Shown: positions 1 through 6,917, counted from the stretch's first letter. The stretch: 40,378 bases of DNA from Calidithermus chliarophilus DSM 9957 (GCF_000430045.1 NZ_KE387027.1:502589-542966), one strand, 5' to 3'. Made by a program: numbers and translations. The notes: generated by a model not told the origin, from the sequence alone.

Positions 1-53
1 AGATTTGGCTAGCCGTTGTTCTAGGACTCATATGGAGTTTCCCATTTTTCGTT
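1..53. repeat. Terminal direct repeat, left copy
   Basis: These 53 bases are identical to the last 53 bases of the window (40326-40378). At the right end the same bases are codons 10-27 of a membrane protein gene. A terminal repeat of this kind is typical of a contig closed on itself by an assembler, or of one ending in a repeated segment. The low GC of positions 1 to about 110 matches the right end of the window, not the DNA that follows. Confidence 0.95.
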
Positions 54-475
54 AACAAAAACGTTTCTAAGCCCTCGGTATCAACCCTCGAGGTTGCGAG
101 CGGGATAACCCAGTTCAAAAAGAAGGCCTCGAGGTCGCTGCGCACCCCGCCCGGGGCCTGGAGCGCGAGCACCTCGTCCTTGAGCGTCAGGAGCCCCTCG
201 GGGGAGACCGCGGGGCTCACGGAGGCCAGGGCTGCCCTGGCCTGGTGCACCGCCTTGTAAAGCTGGCTCAGCGCGGCCGGGGGCGAGAGCGCGGGCCACA
301 GCGCCTCCAGCGCCTCGTCGCGGCGCAGGCGGTAGCCCTCCCGCAGGGCCAGCAGCTTCAGCAGGCTCCGGGCCTTGCGGCGCTCGAAGGCCTCCTCGGC
401 CACCTCGAGGCCGCCCACCCGGACCGCGAAGCCCCCCAAGACGCGCAGCTCGACCGCCTCGAGAGGGGTGGACAT
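1..475 (-). CDS. SARP/BTAD-type transcriptional regulator, N-terminal part, tail abnormal
   Basis: The reading frame starts at ATG 475-473 after GGAGGT with 6 nt spacing and stays open to the window edge (158 codons). The N-terminus (ELRVLGGFAVRVGG, then ERRKARSLLKLLAL and LEALWP, then LSQLYKAVHQARAAL) is the winged-helix DNA-binding domain of the SARP/BTAD family of activators, which often carry long C-terminal sensor regions. Homology-like sequence stops near residue 120 (DLEAFF). Beyond that, at about positions 1-115, the DNA turns AT-richer and reads better on the plus strand as the continuation of the membrane gene at the right end. The gene is therefore cut by a junction, real or assembled. 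It is last in the minus-strand sulfur-gene series, 58 nt after the methyltransferase gene, and could regulate it. The family call is fairly sure; the last 40 codons are doubtful. Confidence 0.65.
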   Translation of the reverse strand, partial: MSTPLEAVELRVLGGFAVRVGGLEVAEEAFERRKARSLLKLLALREGYRLRRDEALEALWPALSPPAALSQLYKAVHQARAALASVSPAVSPEGLLTLKDEVLALQAPGGVRSDLEAFFLNWVIPLATSRVDTEGLETFLLTKNGKLHMSPRTTASQI

Positions 476-533
476 CGGCGTACCTCCGCCCTTTCAGGCT
501 ACACCTCGAGGCGCCGGGGGCGCAGGGGGAGGC

Positions 534-1301
534 CTAGCTTTTGACCGCCAGCAGCGATACCGACCTCACCCCGTAGGTGCGGCTGGCCCCCTGGGCGCTT
601 TTGGAGAGGAAGGCGTACTGCGGGTTCTCGCGCCAGGCCACGACCTTCAACCCCGCCTCCTCGACCGCGCGGCGGTACGCGTCCTGCTGCATGGCCCCGC
701 CGATGCAACTGGCCCACAGGCTGCTGTTGCAGGTGATGGAGGGGGGCATCTCGAGCTCGCTGACGATGTCGGAGATCGCCAGCCTCCCTCCCGGCCGGAG
801 CACGCGGGCGGCCTCGCTGAACACCCGCGCCTTGTCCGGCGCCAGGTTGATCACCCCGTTGCTGATCACCGCGTCGAAGGAGCCGTCGGCGAAGGGCAGC
901 TCCTCGATGTGGCCGGGGCAGAACTCCACCTGGGCGAAGCCGGCGCGCTCCTTGAGCGCGTGGGCCTTCTGCCGCTGGGCCTCGGTCATGTCGAGCCCCA
1001 CCGCCCGGCCGCGCGGCCCCACCCGCACGGCCGCGCCGAAGGTGTCGGTGCCCGAGCCGCTGCCCAGGTCCAGCACCGCCTCGCCGGGCTTTAGGGCGGC
1101 GAGGTCGAGGTGGTAGCCCACCCCGGCGAAGGACTCGAGCGCCTCCGGCGGGATCTGCTCGAGCAACTCCCCCGGGTAGCCCAGCTTCAGGGCCAGCCCC
1201 CGGCCCAGCTCGAAGTGGAACTCCCCTCGGGGCTCTTCGGCCACCTTCTGGTACACCGCCTGCACCTTGGCCCGCAATTCCTCACGGTCAACCTCGATCA
1301 T
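534..1301 (-). CDS. ArsM-like SAM-dependent methyltransferase
   Basis: A 255-residue class I methyltransferase. The SAM-binding loop is VLDLGSGSGTDT (residues 77-88), the acidic residue of strand 2 is D104, and SNGVINLAPDK (147-157) is the motif typical of arsenite methyltransferase relatives. The N-terminal YQKVAEEP and IPPEALESFAGVGYH stretches also fit the ArsM family. ArsM enzymes use several conserved cysteines to hold arsenite. Here the Cys expected just after the SAM loop is Thr87, C199 (ASCIGGA) matches one ArsM Cys, and no C-terminal partner is visible, so arsenite is an unlikely substrate. It follows the DsrE-like gene by 9 nt and probably shares its transcript, which points to a sulfur-linked role. 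The substrate is unknown. Confidence 0.8.
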   Translation of the reverse strand: MIEVDREELRAKVQAVYQKVAEEPRGEFHFELGRGLALKLGYPGELLEQIPPEALESFAGVGYHLDLAALKPGEAVLDLGSGSGTDTFGAAVRVGPRGRAVGLDMTEAQRQKAHALKERAGFAQVEFCPGHIEELPFADGSFDAVISNGVINLAPDKARVFSEAARVLRPGGRLAISDIVSELEMPPSITCNSSLWASCIGGAMQQDAYRRAVEEAGLKVVAWRENPQYAFLSKSAQGASRTYGVRSVSLLAVKS

Positions 1302-1310
1302 GGGCCCTCC

Positions 1311-1673
1311 TCAGAAATCCAGGGTCGAAACCCCGCCCTGGGCCAGGTACTCCACCACGTAGGCCGCGGTCACGATCTTGGCCCCCTCGATCAGGTCGGC
1401 CTCGGTGATGCCACGGGGCTTGGTGCAGGTCCCGCAGGCCCACACCTGCCCGCCGTTCTGCAGGAGGGAGTTCAAGGTGTCCCGCAGTGGCGGGAAGCCC
1501 GGCTTCTCGATGCCGTCGGCGTAGCCCTTAGTGGCCAGCCAGACCCCCTCGATGGTCAGCAGCACCACCGCCTCCTGCCCCGCCGAAGCGGCCACGTTAG
1601 CCACGATGAAAGGCAGCATGGCCCGCTCGGGGTCGTCCTTGCCGTGGGTACAGTGCGCCAGAATCTTCGCCAT
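1311..1673 (-). CDS. DsrE/DsrF-like sulfur-relay family protein
   Basis: A 120-residue protein of the DsrE/YchN-like fold, whose members carry persulfide on cysteine or bind small thiol compounds. The start is the ATG at 1673-1671, placed 7 nt after GGAGGT; a GTG three codons upstream overlaps that ribosome site and is less likely. Cysteines are in AHCTHGKDD near the N-terminus and in VWACGTCTKPRGI, where CGTC is a CxxC pair at the place of the usual active-site Cys. The ribosome site overlaps the stop codon of the upstream TusA-like gene, so the two are translationally linked. A persulfide relay with the TusA-like protein is the natural inference. Confidence 0.85.
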   Translation of the reverse strand: MAKILAHCTHGKDDPERAMLPFIVANVAASAGQEAVVLLTIEGVWLATKGYADGIEKPGFPPLRDTLNSLLQNGGQVWACGTCTKPRGITEADLIEGAKIVTAAYVVEYLAQGGVSTLDF

Positions 1674-1687
1674 AATCCACACCTCCT

Positions 1688-1945
1688 CTACTTCTTGCGG
1701 ATCAGGAACCTGATCAGGGGGCCTTCCTCGAGCGTGGCTACCAGGGGGTTACCGGAGAGCCGGCACCAGGAAGGCACGTCGAGCCTGGCGCTCTGGTCGT
1801 CGGTGCGGATCTCCAGGACCTGGCCGCTGGCGAGGTCATCCAGCCTCCGCTTGATCAGCGGGGTCAGCGTGGCGCAGATCGCGCCCTCGTAGCCGGCGGC
1901 TTCGGTGGCCTCGAGGACCGCGTCAGGCGTCGGAACGTTCGCCAT
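1688..1945 (-). CDS. TusA-like sulfur carrier with altered CPxP motif
   Basis: An 85-residue protein resembling TusA/SirA sulfur carriers. The C-terminal half (GQVLEIRTDD, DVPSWCRLSGN, IRFLIRKK) matches the family well. Classical TusA has a Cys-Pro-x-Pro active site; here the same place reads CATLTP, so C24 is kept but the first Pro is gone. A second Cys, C61, sits in the SWCR motif, as in many relatives. GGGGAGGT lies just before the ATG. It is first in the tusA-like/dsrE-like/arsM-like series. A role in accepting persulfide sulfur and passing it to the DsrE-like partner is inferred; biosynthetic tRNA thiolation is the less likely alternative. Confidence 0.75.
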   Translation of the reverse strand: MANVPTPDAVLEATEAAGYEGAICATLTPLIKRRLDDLASGQVLEIRTDDQSARLDVPSWCRLSGNPLVATLEEGPLIRFLIRKK

Positions 1946-1977
1946 GATTACCTCCCCGACAATTGACTGAGAGATGC

Positions 1978-2073
1978 AGTATACCCTTTCCGGCGCACAG
2001 CTCGCTAACCCTGACCGGAACCGGGCTGCACCCGTGTACCGCCGCGCAGCCCGGGCCCGTCAACCCGGTTCCT
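1978..2073 (-). promoter_or_regulatory. Upstream region of tusA-like gene with overlapping inverted repeats
   Basis: A TATACT -10-like box lies at 1983-1978, giving a leader of about 26 nt. No good -35 is seen. Just upstream is a perfect 9-bp inverted repeat, CCGGGCTGC (2021-2029) against GCAGCCCGG (2046-2054). An alternative pairing uses GGAACCGGG (2018-2026) with CCCGGTTCC (2065-2073). The two pairings exclude each other. It could be an operator or the end of the osmC transcript; there is no T-run. Confidence 0.35.
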
Positions 2074-2093
2074 GCCGTTCGCGCAAGTCCCAT

Positions 2094-2654
2094 TCAACCC
2101 TCGAGCACCACCTTCACCGGCACCGGGTTGCGGATGATGTCGAGCACCGGCGAGGTCTTCTGCACGTAGTCGCACAGCTCGACGACCTTCTCCCTGGGGG
2201 CGTCGGCCTTGACCCGGTAGCGCACCGTGAGGCCCTCGTAACCGGGGCGCACCTTGTCGGAGAGCCCCAGGAAGCCCTGCAGGTCGAGGTCGCCCTCGAG
2301 GTCGAACTCCAGCGCCTCCACCCTGATCCCCCGCGCGGCGGCGTTGTAGACGAAGCCCACCGCCAGGCAGGAGGCCAGGGCGTGCAGCACCGCCTCCACC
2401 GCGTTGGGGCCCTTGTTGGTCCCCAGCAGCACGGGGGGTTCGTCGCCCTCGAGGGTGAAGGGGGCGGCCCTCGAGGTGTCCTCCTGCCCCGCGCCGTAGA
2501 AGCCCTGGATGCGGGTCTTGGCGTTGCCCCCCGAGACCCAGTCGGTGTGCGCGCGGAAGCGGAAGCGGGCCAGGTTGGGGTCGGCCTGGATGGCCTGCAC
2601 GGTGGCGACGAGCCTGTCTACGTCCACGCCGTTGATCCGGTTCTGCGTGACCAT
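2094..2654 (-). CDS. OsmC family peroxiredoxin-like protein
   Basis: A 186-residue OsmC/Ohr-superfamily protein, thiol peroxidases that reduce organic hydroperoxides or act on reactive sulfur species. The two redox cysteines are present: C96 in HALASCLAVGF, on the central helix, and C161 in VELCDYVQKTSPV. The start ATG (2654-2652) follows AAGGAGG at good spacing. It lies 93 nt after the MFS gene on the same strand and probably belongs to the series driven from the ArsR-rhodanese promoter. The neighbours suggest protection from persulfide or hydroperoxide stress, but the sequence alone does not decide between OsmC-like substrates. Confidence 0.88.
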   Translation of the reverse strand: MVTQNRINGVDVDRLVATVQAIQADPNLARFRFRAHTDWVSGGNAKTRIQGFYGAGQEDTSRAAPFTLEGDEPPVLLGTNKGPNAVEAVLHALASCLAVGFVYNAAARGIRVEALEFDLEGDLDLQGFLGLSDKVRPGYEGLTVRYRVKADAPREKVVELCDYVQKTSPVLDIIRNPVPVKVVLEG

Positions 2655-2747
2655 GTGCTCCTCCTTCGGGGTGGGGTTCCACCCACCGGCCTCAGTCTGG
2701 AGCGGCCCCCCTTCCCAGGACCTTCCCGCGGTCATCCCGCAGGGGCC

Positions 2748-3980
2748 TCAGGGCGCGGCCCGCCGGCTCGCCACGATCAGCCCCGAGGCGAAGGTCAGCC
2801 CGGCGACCAGCCCGATGGCCCAGTCGAAGCCCAGCCAGTCGGCGACCCGGCCCGCCAGCAGGGCCCCCGCCGCGTAGCCGACGTCCCGCCAGAAGCGGTA
2901 CACGCCCAGCGCCCGCGCCCGCCACGCCGGCTCGCTCGCGTCGCCCACCACCGCGATCAGCGTCGGGTAGACCATCGCCGTGCCGGCCCCCAGCAGCACC
3001 ATCGCCGCCAGCCACCCCGCCAGGCCGTTCGTCAGGAGCGTGAGGGCGATGCCTGCTGCCTGCACGCCCATGCCCCATGCGATCAGGCCGTAGCGACTGA
3101 CCCGGTCGGAAAGCGGCCCCGTGAGCACCTGCAGCACGCTCCACACCAGCGGGTAGACGAGCTTGAGCAGCCCGATCTCCTCCAGCGGCAGCCCCTTGGC
3201 GGCGAAGAACAGCGGGAAGATGCCCCACGACAGGCCGTCGTTGAGGTTGTTGACCAGCCCGGCCTGGCACGCCGCGAAGAGGCGCGGGTCGCGCCAGGAG
3301 GTGCGCGCGAAGACCGCACGGAAGGGGAGGGCCGCCGGGCCCGGGGGGCGGCTTTCGTGCTCGAGCCGCACGTGGGCGCGGGTGTCCCGCACGAGGAAGG
3401 CCGACAGCCCCAGCCCGAGCACCGCGTAGGCCACGCCGGGGACGAAGGGGGCGGGGCGCAGGCCGTAGATGCCGGCGAGGTAGCCGGTGAGCCACGCCGT
3501 CACCCCCACCGCCAGGTATCCGGCGAACTCGTTGAGCCCCACCGCCAGCCCCCGCGCCTTCGGCCCCACCAGGTCGATCTTCATGACCACCGCCGCCGAC
3601 CAGGCGAGCCCCTGGTTGACCCCCAGCAGCACGTTGGCGAAGACGACCCAGCCCCAGTGCGGCGCGAACATCAGCACGAAGGGCACGGGCAGGCCGAAGA
3701 GCCAGCCCAGCACCAGCAGCGGCTTGCGGCCCAGCCGGTCGGCCAACACCCCGCTGGCGAGGTTGAGCAGCGCCTTGGTCAGGCCGAAGCTGACGATGAA
3801 GCTGGTGGCGGCGCTGCTCGAGGCCAGCCCGAACTCCTCGCTCGCCACCAGCGGCAGCACGGTGCGCTCGAGCCCGACCATGCCGCCGACCATCGCGTTG
3901 ACCAGCATCAGCAGCGCGAACTGCGCGGCGTTCTCGCGCAGCCCGAGCCGCGGGCCGGGGGGGACGGCGGGCCGCTCCAT
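2748..3980 (-). CDS. MFS transporter
   Basis: A 410-residue membrane protein of the major facilitator superfamily with about 12 hydrophobic segments. The loop between segments 2 and 3 reads GVLADRLGRKPLLVLG, the classical MFS signature, and a second copy-like loop GPLSDRVSRYGLIAWG starts the C-terminal half. The start codon overlaps the stop of the upstream metallo-beta-lactamase-fold gene by one base (TGATG), so the two are translationally coupled. The coupling suggests export of a product or substrate of the sulfur enzymes, for instance a sulfur oxyanion. That is inference only; the substrate cannot be read from the sequence. Confidence 0.85.
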   Translation of the reverse strand: MERPAVPPGPRLGLRENAAQFALLMLVNAMVGGMVGLERTVLPLVASEEFGLASSSAATSFIVSFGLTKALLNLASGVLADRLGRKPLLVLGWLFGLPVPFVLMFAPHWGWVVFANVLLGVNQGLAWSAAVVMKIDLVGPKARGLAVGLNEFAGYLAVGVTAWLTGYLAGIYGLRPAPFVPGVAYAVLGLGLSAFLVRDTRAHVRLEHESRPPGPAALPFRAVFARTSWRDPRLFAACQAGLVNNLNDGLSWGIFPLFFAAKGLPLEEIGLLKLVYPLVWSVLQVLTGPLSDRVSRYGLIAWGMGVQAAGIALTLLTNGLAGWLAAMVLLGAGTAMVYPTLIAVVGDASEPAWRARALGVYRFWRDVGYAAGALLAGRVADWLGFDWAIGLVAGLTFASGLIVASRRAAP

Positions 3981-4708
3981 CAGCCCTCGAGGTTATGGGC
4001 GCGAACCTGCTCGAAGCCTTCGGGGCGCGGGGGGATGTCCCGGAGCATCAACGCGACGAACTCGGCCTCGTCCTCCACGCGGAAGGCCCGGTTGAAGCGG
4101 CGCTCGAAGCCGATGGTGCTCCAGGCCTTGCCCGACAGGCCGCGCCCGCACACCGAGCCGAGGAAGGCGCCGGGCAACACCTCGAGGTGGTCCGGCAGGC
4201 CCTTCAGGCGCCGGGCGCTGCGGAAGAGGTCGCGGGCACCTTCCTCGGCGCTGCCGGCGAGCTCGGTGCGCCCGAGGTCGCCCACCATCAGGGTGTGCCC
4301 GGTGAGGACCATCCAGGGCTCGTCGCTGCGGGTGCGGTCCGTGACCAGCACGCACAGGTGTTCGGGGGTGTGGCCGGGGGTGTGCCAGAAGGTGAGCCCG
4401 ACGTTGCCCAGCTCGAGCCGGTCGCCGTCGCTGACCGGGTGGAAGTCGAACTTCGCGGCGACGCTCTCGTGCAGCACGTACCGCGCGCCGGCGGCTCGGG
4501 CGAGCTCGAGGGCGCTGGAGCGGTGGTCGGCGTGGACGTGGGTGTCGATGACGTAGCGGAGCTTCAGGCCCAGGCGCTCGGCGTCCTCGAGGTAGGGCGC
4601 GACGGGGCCCATCGGGTCGACCACCGCGCCGCTGGCCTTGCCGCCGCAGCCCAGCAGGTAGGACGCGCCGACGGCGGGCTCGGTGTGGAGGTACTGGCGC
4701 AGGATCAC
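3980..4708 (-). CDS. ETHE1-like metallo-beta-lactamase-fold protein with altered ligand residues
   Basis: A 242-residue protein of the MBL fold, closest in pattern to persulfide dioxygenases (ETHE1 group). The THVHADH motif is intact (H57, H59, D61, H62) and the next ligand is H113 in TPGHT. Two later positions differ: the Asp of the usual TGDTL motif is H138 (TGHTL), and the final PxH position is A181 (LPGAF) before GSVCGRGLSGK. In ETHE1 the iron is held by two His and the Asp that is His here, so the metal site must be different. The GTG start (4708) overlaps the upstream TGA as GTGA. Persulfide or thiol-linked chemistry is inferred from the neighbours. Confidence 0.8.
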   Translation of the reverse strand: MILRQYLHTEPAVGASYLLGCGGKASGAVVDPMGPVAPYLEDAERLGLKLRYVIDTHVHADHRSSALELARAAGARYVLHESVAAKFDFHPVSDGDRLELGNVGLTFWHTPGHTPEHLCVLVTDRTRSDEPWMVLTGHTLMVGDLGRTELAGSAEEGARDLFRSARRLKGLPDHLEVLPGAFLGSVCGRGLSGKAWSTIGFERRFNRAFRVEDEAEFVALMLRDIPPRPEGFEQVRAHNLEG

Positions 4709-5376
4709 GCGCCCACCCCCTGCCGCACCGGGTAACCGGCGGCCCGCCAATCGGGCAGGCCCAGCTCCAGGCGGCGGGCGTTGAAGCCCCGCGCACGCAG
4801 CAATTCGACGGCCTCATCGGCGAAGGTGCAGTACGGCCCCCGGCAGTACGCGATGACCTCCACCCCCCGGGGCAGGGACGGCAGCAGCGCCTCGAGCTCC
4901 GCGACGGGTGCGGGGATCGCGCCGGGGATGTGCCCGGCCTCGAACTCCCTCAGCGGGCGCACGTCGAGCAGCACGGCGTCGCCGTGCTCGAGCCTGCGGG
5001 CGAGCTCCTCGAGCCCGACGGGCTCGCCCTCGCGCTCGAGGGTGCTCTCCACGAGGCGCTCGACTTCGGCGAGGCGCTGCCGGGCGAGGTCGCGCAGGGC
5101 CTGCCAGAGCGGGAACGCCCCCGGCGTCAGGGAGTAGTAGGCGAACACGCCCTCGCGCCGCTGCTCCACCAGCCCCGCCGCGTGCAGCACCTGCAGGTGC
5201 TGGCTGGCGTTGGCGACGGAGAGGTCGGCCTCGCGGGCGAGGCTCTCGACGCTGCGCTCGCCCTGGGCGAGCAGCTCGATGAGCTCGAGGCGGTGGTTGT
5301 TGGCCAGGGCTTTGCCCAGGCGGGCGAACTGGTCGAAGAGCTGCTGCTTGAACCGGCGCTTCCGGGTCGGGTCCAT
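4705..5376 (-). CDS. ArsR-family regulator fused to a rhodanese domain
   Basis: A 223-residue fusion. Residues 1-110 form an ArsR-type winged helix (LANNHRLELIELLAQGERSV, then DLSVANASQHLQVLHAAGLV), and residues 118-220 a rhodanese domain with DVR, GHIPGAI and the active loop CRGPYC (C178, C183). The start ATG (5376-5374) is chosen because the ArsR fold begins there and an AT-rich palindrome lies immediately upstream. The helix-turn-helix part has no cysteine, unlike the sulfide sensors BigR and SqrR, so the rhodanese Cys is the likely sensor of persulfide. It heads the series with the MBL protein, transporter and OsmC. It probably represses its own operon. Confidence 0.9.
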   Translation of the reverse strand: MDPTRKRRFKQQLFDQFARLGKALANNHRLELIELLAQGERSVESLAREADLSVANASQHLQVLHAAGLVEQRREGVFAYYSLTPGAFPLWQALRDLARQRLAEVERLVESTLEREGEPVGLEELARRLEHGDAVLLDVRPLREFEAGHIPGAIPAPVAELEALLPSLPRGVEVIAYCRGPYCTFADEAVELLRARGFNARRLELGLPDWRAAGYPVRQGVGA

Positions 5377-5406
5377 ATTCAATAAATTTATTGAGTGCTT
5401 GAATAT
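5375..5406 (-). promoter_or_regulatory. Probable operator of the ArsR-rhodanese regulator
   Basis: A perfect 16-bp palindrome, TCAATAAATTTATTGA, lies at 5379-5394. It is framed by an outer 8-bp inverted repeat, ATATTCAA (5375-5382) against TTGAATAT (5399-5406). AT-rich palindromes of this form are typical ArsR-family operators, and the ATATTC/GAATAT halves resemble BigR-type sites. It touches the start codon of the regulator, so binding should block its transcription. Confidence 0.75.
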
Positions 5407-5568
5407 TGTCAAGCGCCGCCGGACCAGATCCCCCCGAGGGTCCCGGACCTGCCCAGCGCCCATGCCCCCGGTCGCGGGCTGCGGGCTCCGGCTCAGCCGG
5501 GGCTCAGACCCCAAGAAGCCTGAGGTCAGGCACGCTTCCCATGATGGCGAAGTGGGAGGGAAGCGACC
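5407..5568. promoter_or_regulatory. Divergent intergenic region between arsR-rhodanese and the 105-residue hypothetical
   Basis: GC-rich spacer between divergent genes. It carries an interrupted palindrome CCTGAGGTCAGG (5519-5530) and the ribosome site GGGAGGG before the plus-strand GTG start. No convincing -35/-10 pair was found for the plus-strand gene. Confidence 0.3.
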
Positions 5569-5886
5569 GTGGCACACGACTATAGAGCTCCCCAGGCCGT
5601 GCGCGACGCGGCCCGCAAGGGCCTCGAGCTGCGCAGGAGGTACGGGCGCGGCGGCAGCGAGGCGGGGCTCGAGGTGGCCCGCCGGCTGACGATGGGCCGC
5701 CCCATGAGCCTCAACGAGGTGCGGCTCCTCGCCCAGTTCTTCTCCCGCTATGCCAAGGACCCCCCCGAGCCGCCCGGGGCGGGGCAGGAGCCCAGCGACG
5801 CCTACATCGGCTGGCTGCTGTGGGGCGGCGACGCGGGGCGCGAGTGGGCCGAGGAGGTTTTGCGCGGGCTGGGCACCGCCCCATGA
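5569..5886 (+). CDS. Small conserved hypothetical protein
   Basis: A 105-residue soluble protein starting with GTG after GGGAGGG. The pattern is an N-terminal AVRDAARKGLELRRRYGRGG, a middle LTMGRPMSLNEVRLLAQFFSRYAKD, and a C-terminal YIGWLLWGGDAGREWAEEV. I recall this arrangement from small proteins and protein ends in phage and prophage head-morphogenesis regions, but no phage genes surround it here. The function is unknown. It stands alone on the plus strand between the sulfur cassette and the gluconate-dehydrogenase-type operon. The rich RxxR/RRR content of the first half could bind nucleic acid, but that is a guess. Confidence 0.7.
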   Translation: MAHDYRAPQAVRDAARKGLELRRRYGRGGSEAGLEVARRLTMGRPMSLNEVRLLAQFFSRYAKDPPEPPGAGQEPSDAYIGWLLWGGDAGREWAEEVLRGLGTAP

Positions 5887-6110
5887 AGGCCACGGAGCAC
5901 GGCTTTCCCTTTCCCGGGGCCTCCCGCACCGCCGTTTCAGCCTCGGCTTAGGCCCGGGTCAGTCGGGCATCAGCTTGGGCCGGTAGCTTTCCGGTGTCGA
6001 AAGGAGCGTGAGACGTCCTGGCCCAGCGGTTCGGCCCCATCGAGTCCAGGAGCTACCCCTATCCGGCGCCGCCATTCTGGACGAATTATCCCCCCGAATG
6101 AGGGAGCACT
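5887..6110 (+). other. Intergenic stretch before the GMC dehydrogenase operon
   Basis: Over 200 bases with no supported gene. It ends with the ribosome site GAGGGAG 4 nt before the ATG at 6111. A 22-codon frame overlaps the previous stop codon but has no coding support. No clear promoter boxes were found. Confidence 0.4.
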
Positions 6111-6908
6111 ATGGCAGTGAAATTCGACCGGCGCAGTTTCTTGAAGGTGGTCGGTGGGGCGTCGCTGGGCGCTCTGGTCGGCGGAGGGGGTAAGGCCCAG
6201 GGCTATCCCCCTCCGCCCATGACCCATCAACACCCCCAGGCCCAGCAGGTCCTGCAGCGGGCCCTGGCGGCGCACCCGCAGGGCTACACCTTCTTCAACT
6301 CGGCCGAGGCGGCCTTCATGGAGGCGGTGGTGGCGCGGCTCATCCCCTCCGACGCGCTGGGGCCGGGGGGCCTCGAGGCCGGCTGCGCCTACTTCATCGA
6401 CCAGCAGCTCAACTCGATGTACGGCCACGGCGGGCGCTGGTACATGCAGGGCCCTTGGGAGCCGGGCCAGCCCGAGCAGGGCTACCAGCTCCCGCTCAAG
6501 CCGCGCGAGATCTACCGGCTGGGCATCGCCGCGACCAACCGCTACTGCGCCCGCACCTACTCGCGCACCTTCGACCGGCTCAGCGCCCAGCAGAAGGACA
6601 CCGTGCTCAAGGGCCTCGAGGAGGGCAGTGTCGAGCTGGGCGACCTGCCCGCGCGCACCTTCTTCAACATGATGCTCTCCGACACCATGAAGGGCTACTT
6701 CGCCGACCCCGCCTACGGCGGCAACCGCGGCAAGGTGGGCTGGAGGCTGGTGGGCTTCCCCGGCGTGGCCGCGGCCTACGTGGGCTTCATCGAGCAGTGG
6801 GGCAAGCCCTATGAGGTCGACCCCGTGAGCATCCCCGACCTGCTGGGCGGGCAGGCCCAGGTGGACGAGCACGGGCACCCCATCCACCGGCCGGTGGCCC
6901 GGCGGTAG
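6111..6908 (+). CDS. Gluconate 2-dehydrogenase subunit 3 family protein (small subunit)
   Basis: A 265-residue small subunit of a GMC-type membrane dehydrogenase. The N-terminus has a twin-arginine signal (DRRSFLKVVGG, R7-R8) followed by a hydrophobic Gly/Ala stretch. This matches the known chaperone-like small subunits that carry the flavoprotein through the Tat system by hitch-hiking. The body contains AAFMEAVVARLIPSD and LEAGCAYFIDQQL, the opening motifs of the family. It is followed 9 nt later by the GMC flavoprotein and then by cytochrome c, the usual three-part layout. The oxidised substrate (sugar, sugar acid or alcohol) cannot be told. Confidence 0.88.
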   Translation: MAVKFDRRSFLKVVGGASLGALVGGGGKAQGYPPPPMTHQHPQAQQVLQRALAAHPQGYTFFNSAEAAFMEAVVARLIPSDALGPGGLEAGCAYFIDQQLNSMYGHGGRWYMQGPWEPGQPEQGYQLPLKPREIYRLGIAATNRYCARTYSRTFDRLSAQQKDTVLKGLEEGSVELGDLPARTFFNMMLSDTMKGYFADPAYGGNRGKVGWRLVGFPGVAAAYVGFIEQWGKPYEVDPVSIPDLLGGQAQVDEHGHPIHRPVARR

Positions 6909-6917
6909 GAGGCTGCG

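Noticed and set aside
534-1301. Arsenic detoxification role for the ArsM-like gene
   Set aside because: Key cysteines are missing and no arsenic gene (arsB, arsC) is near; the ArsR protein is a rhodanese fusion beside sulfur genes.
1974-4556. An 860-codon open frame on the plus strand
   Set aside because: It lies opposite osmC, the MFS and the MBL genes and has the Arg/Gln/His/Pro-rich composition of antisense frames in this genome.
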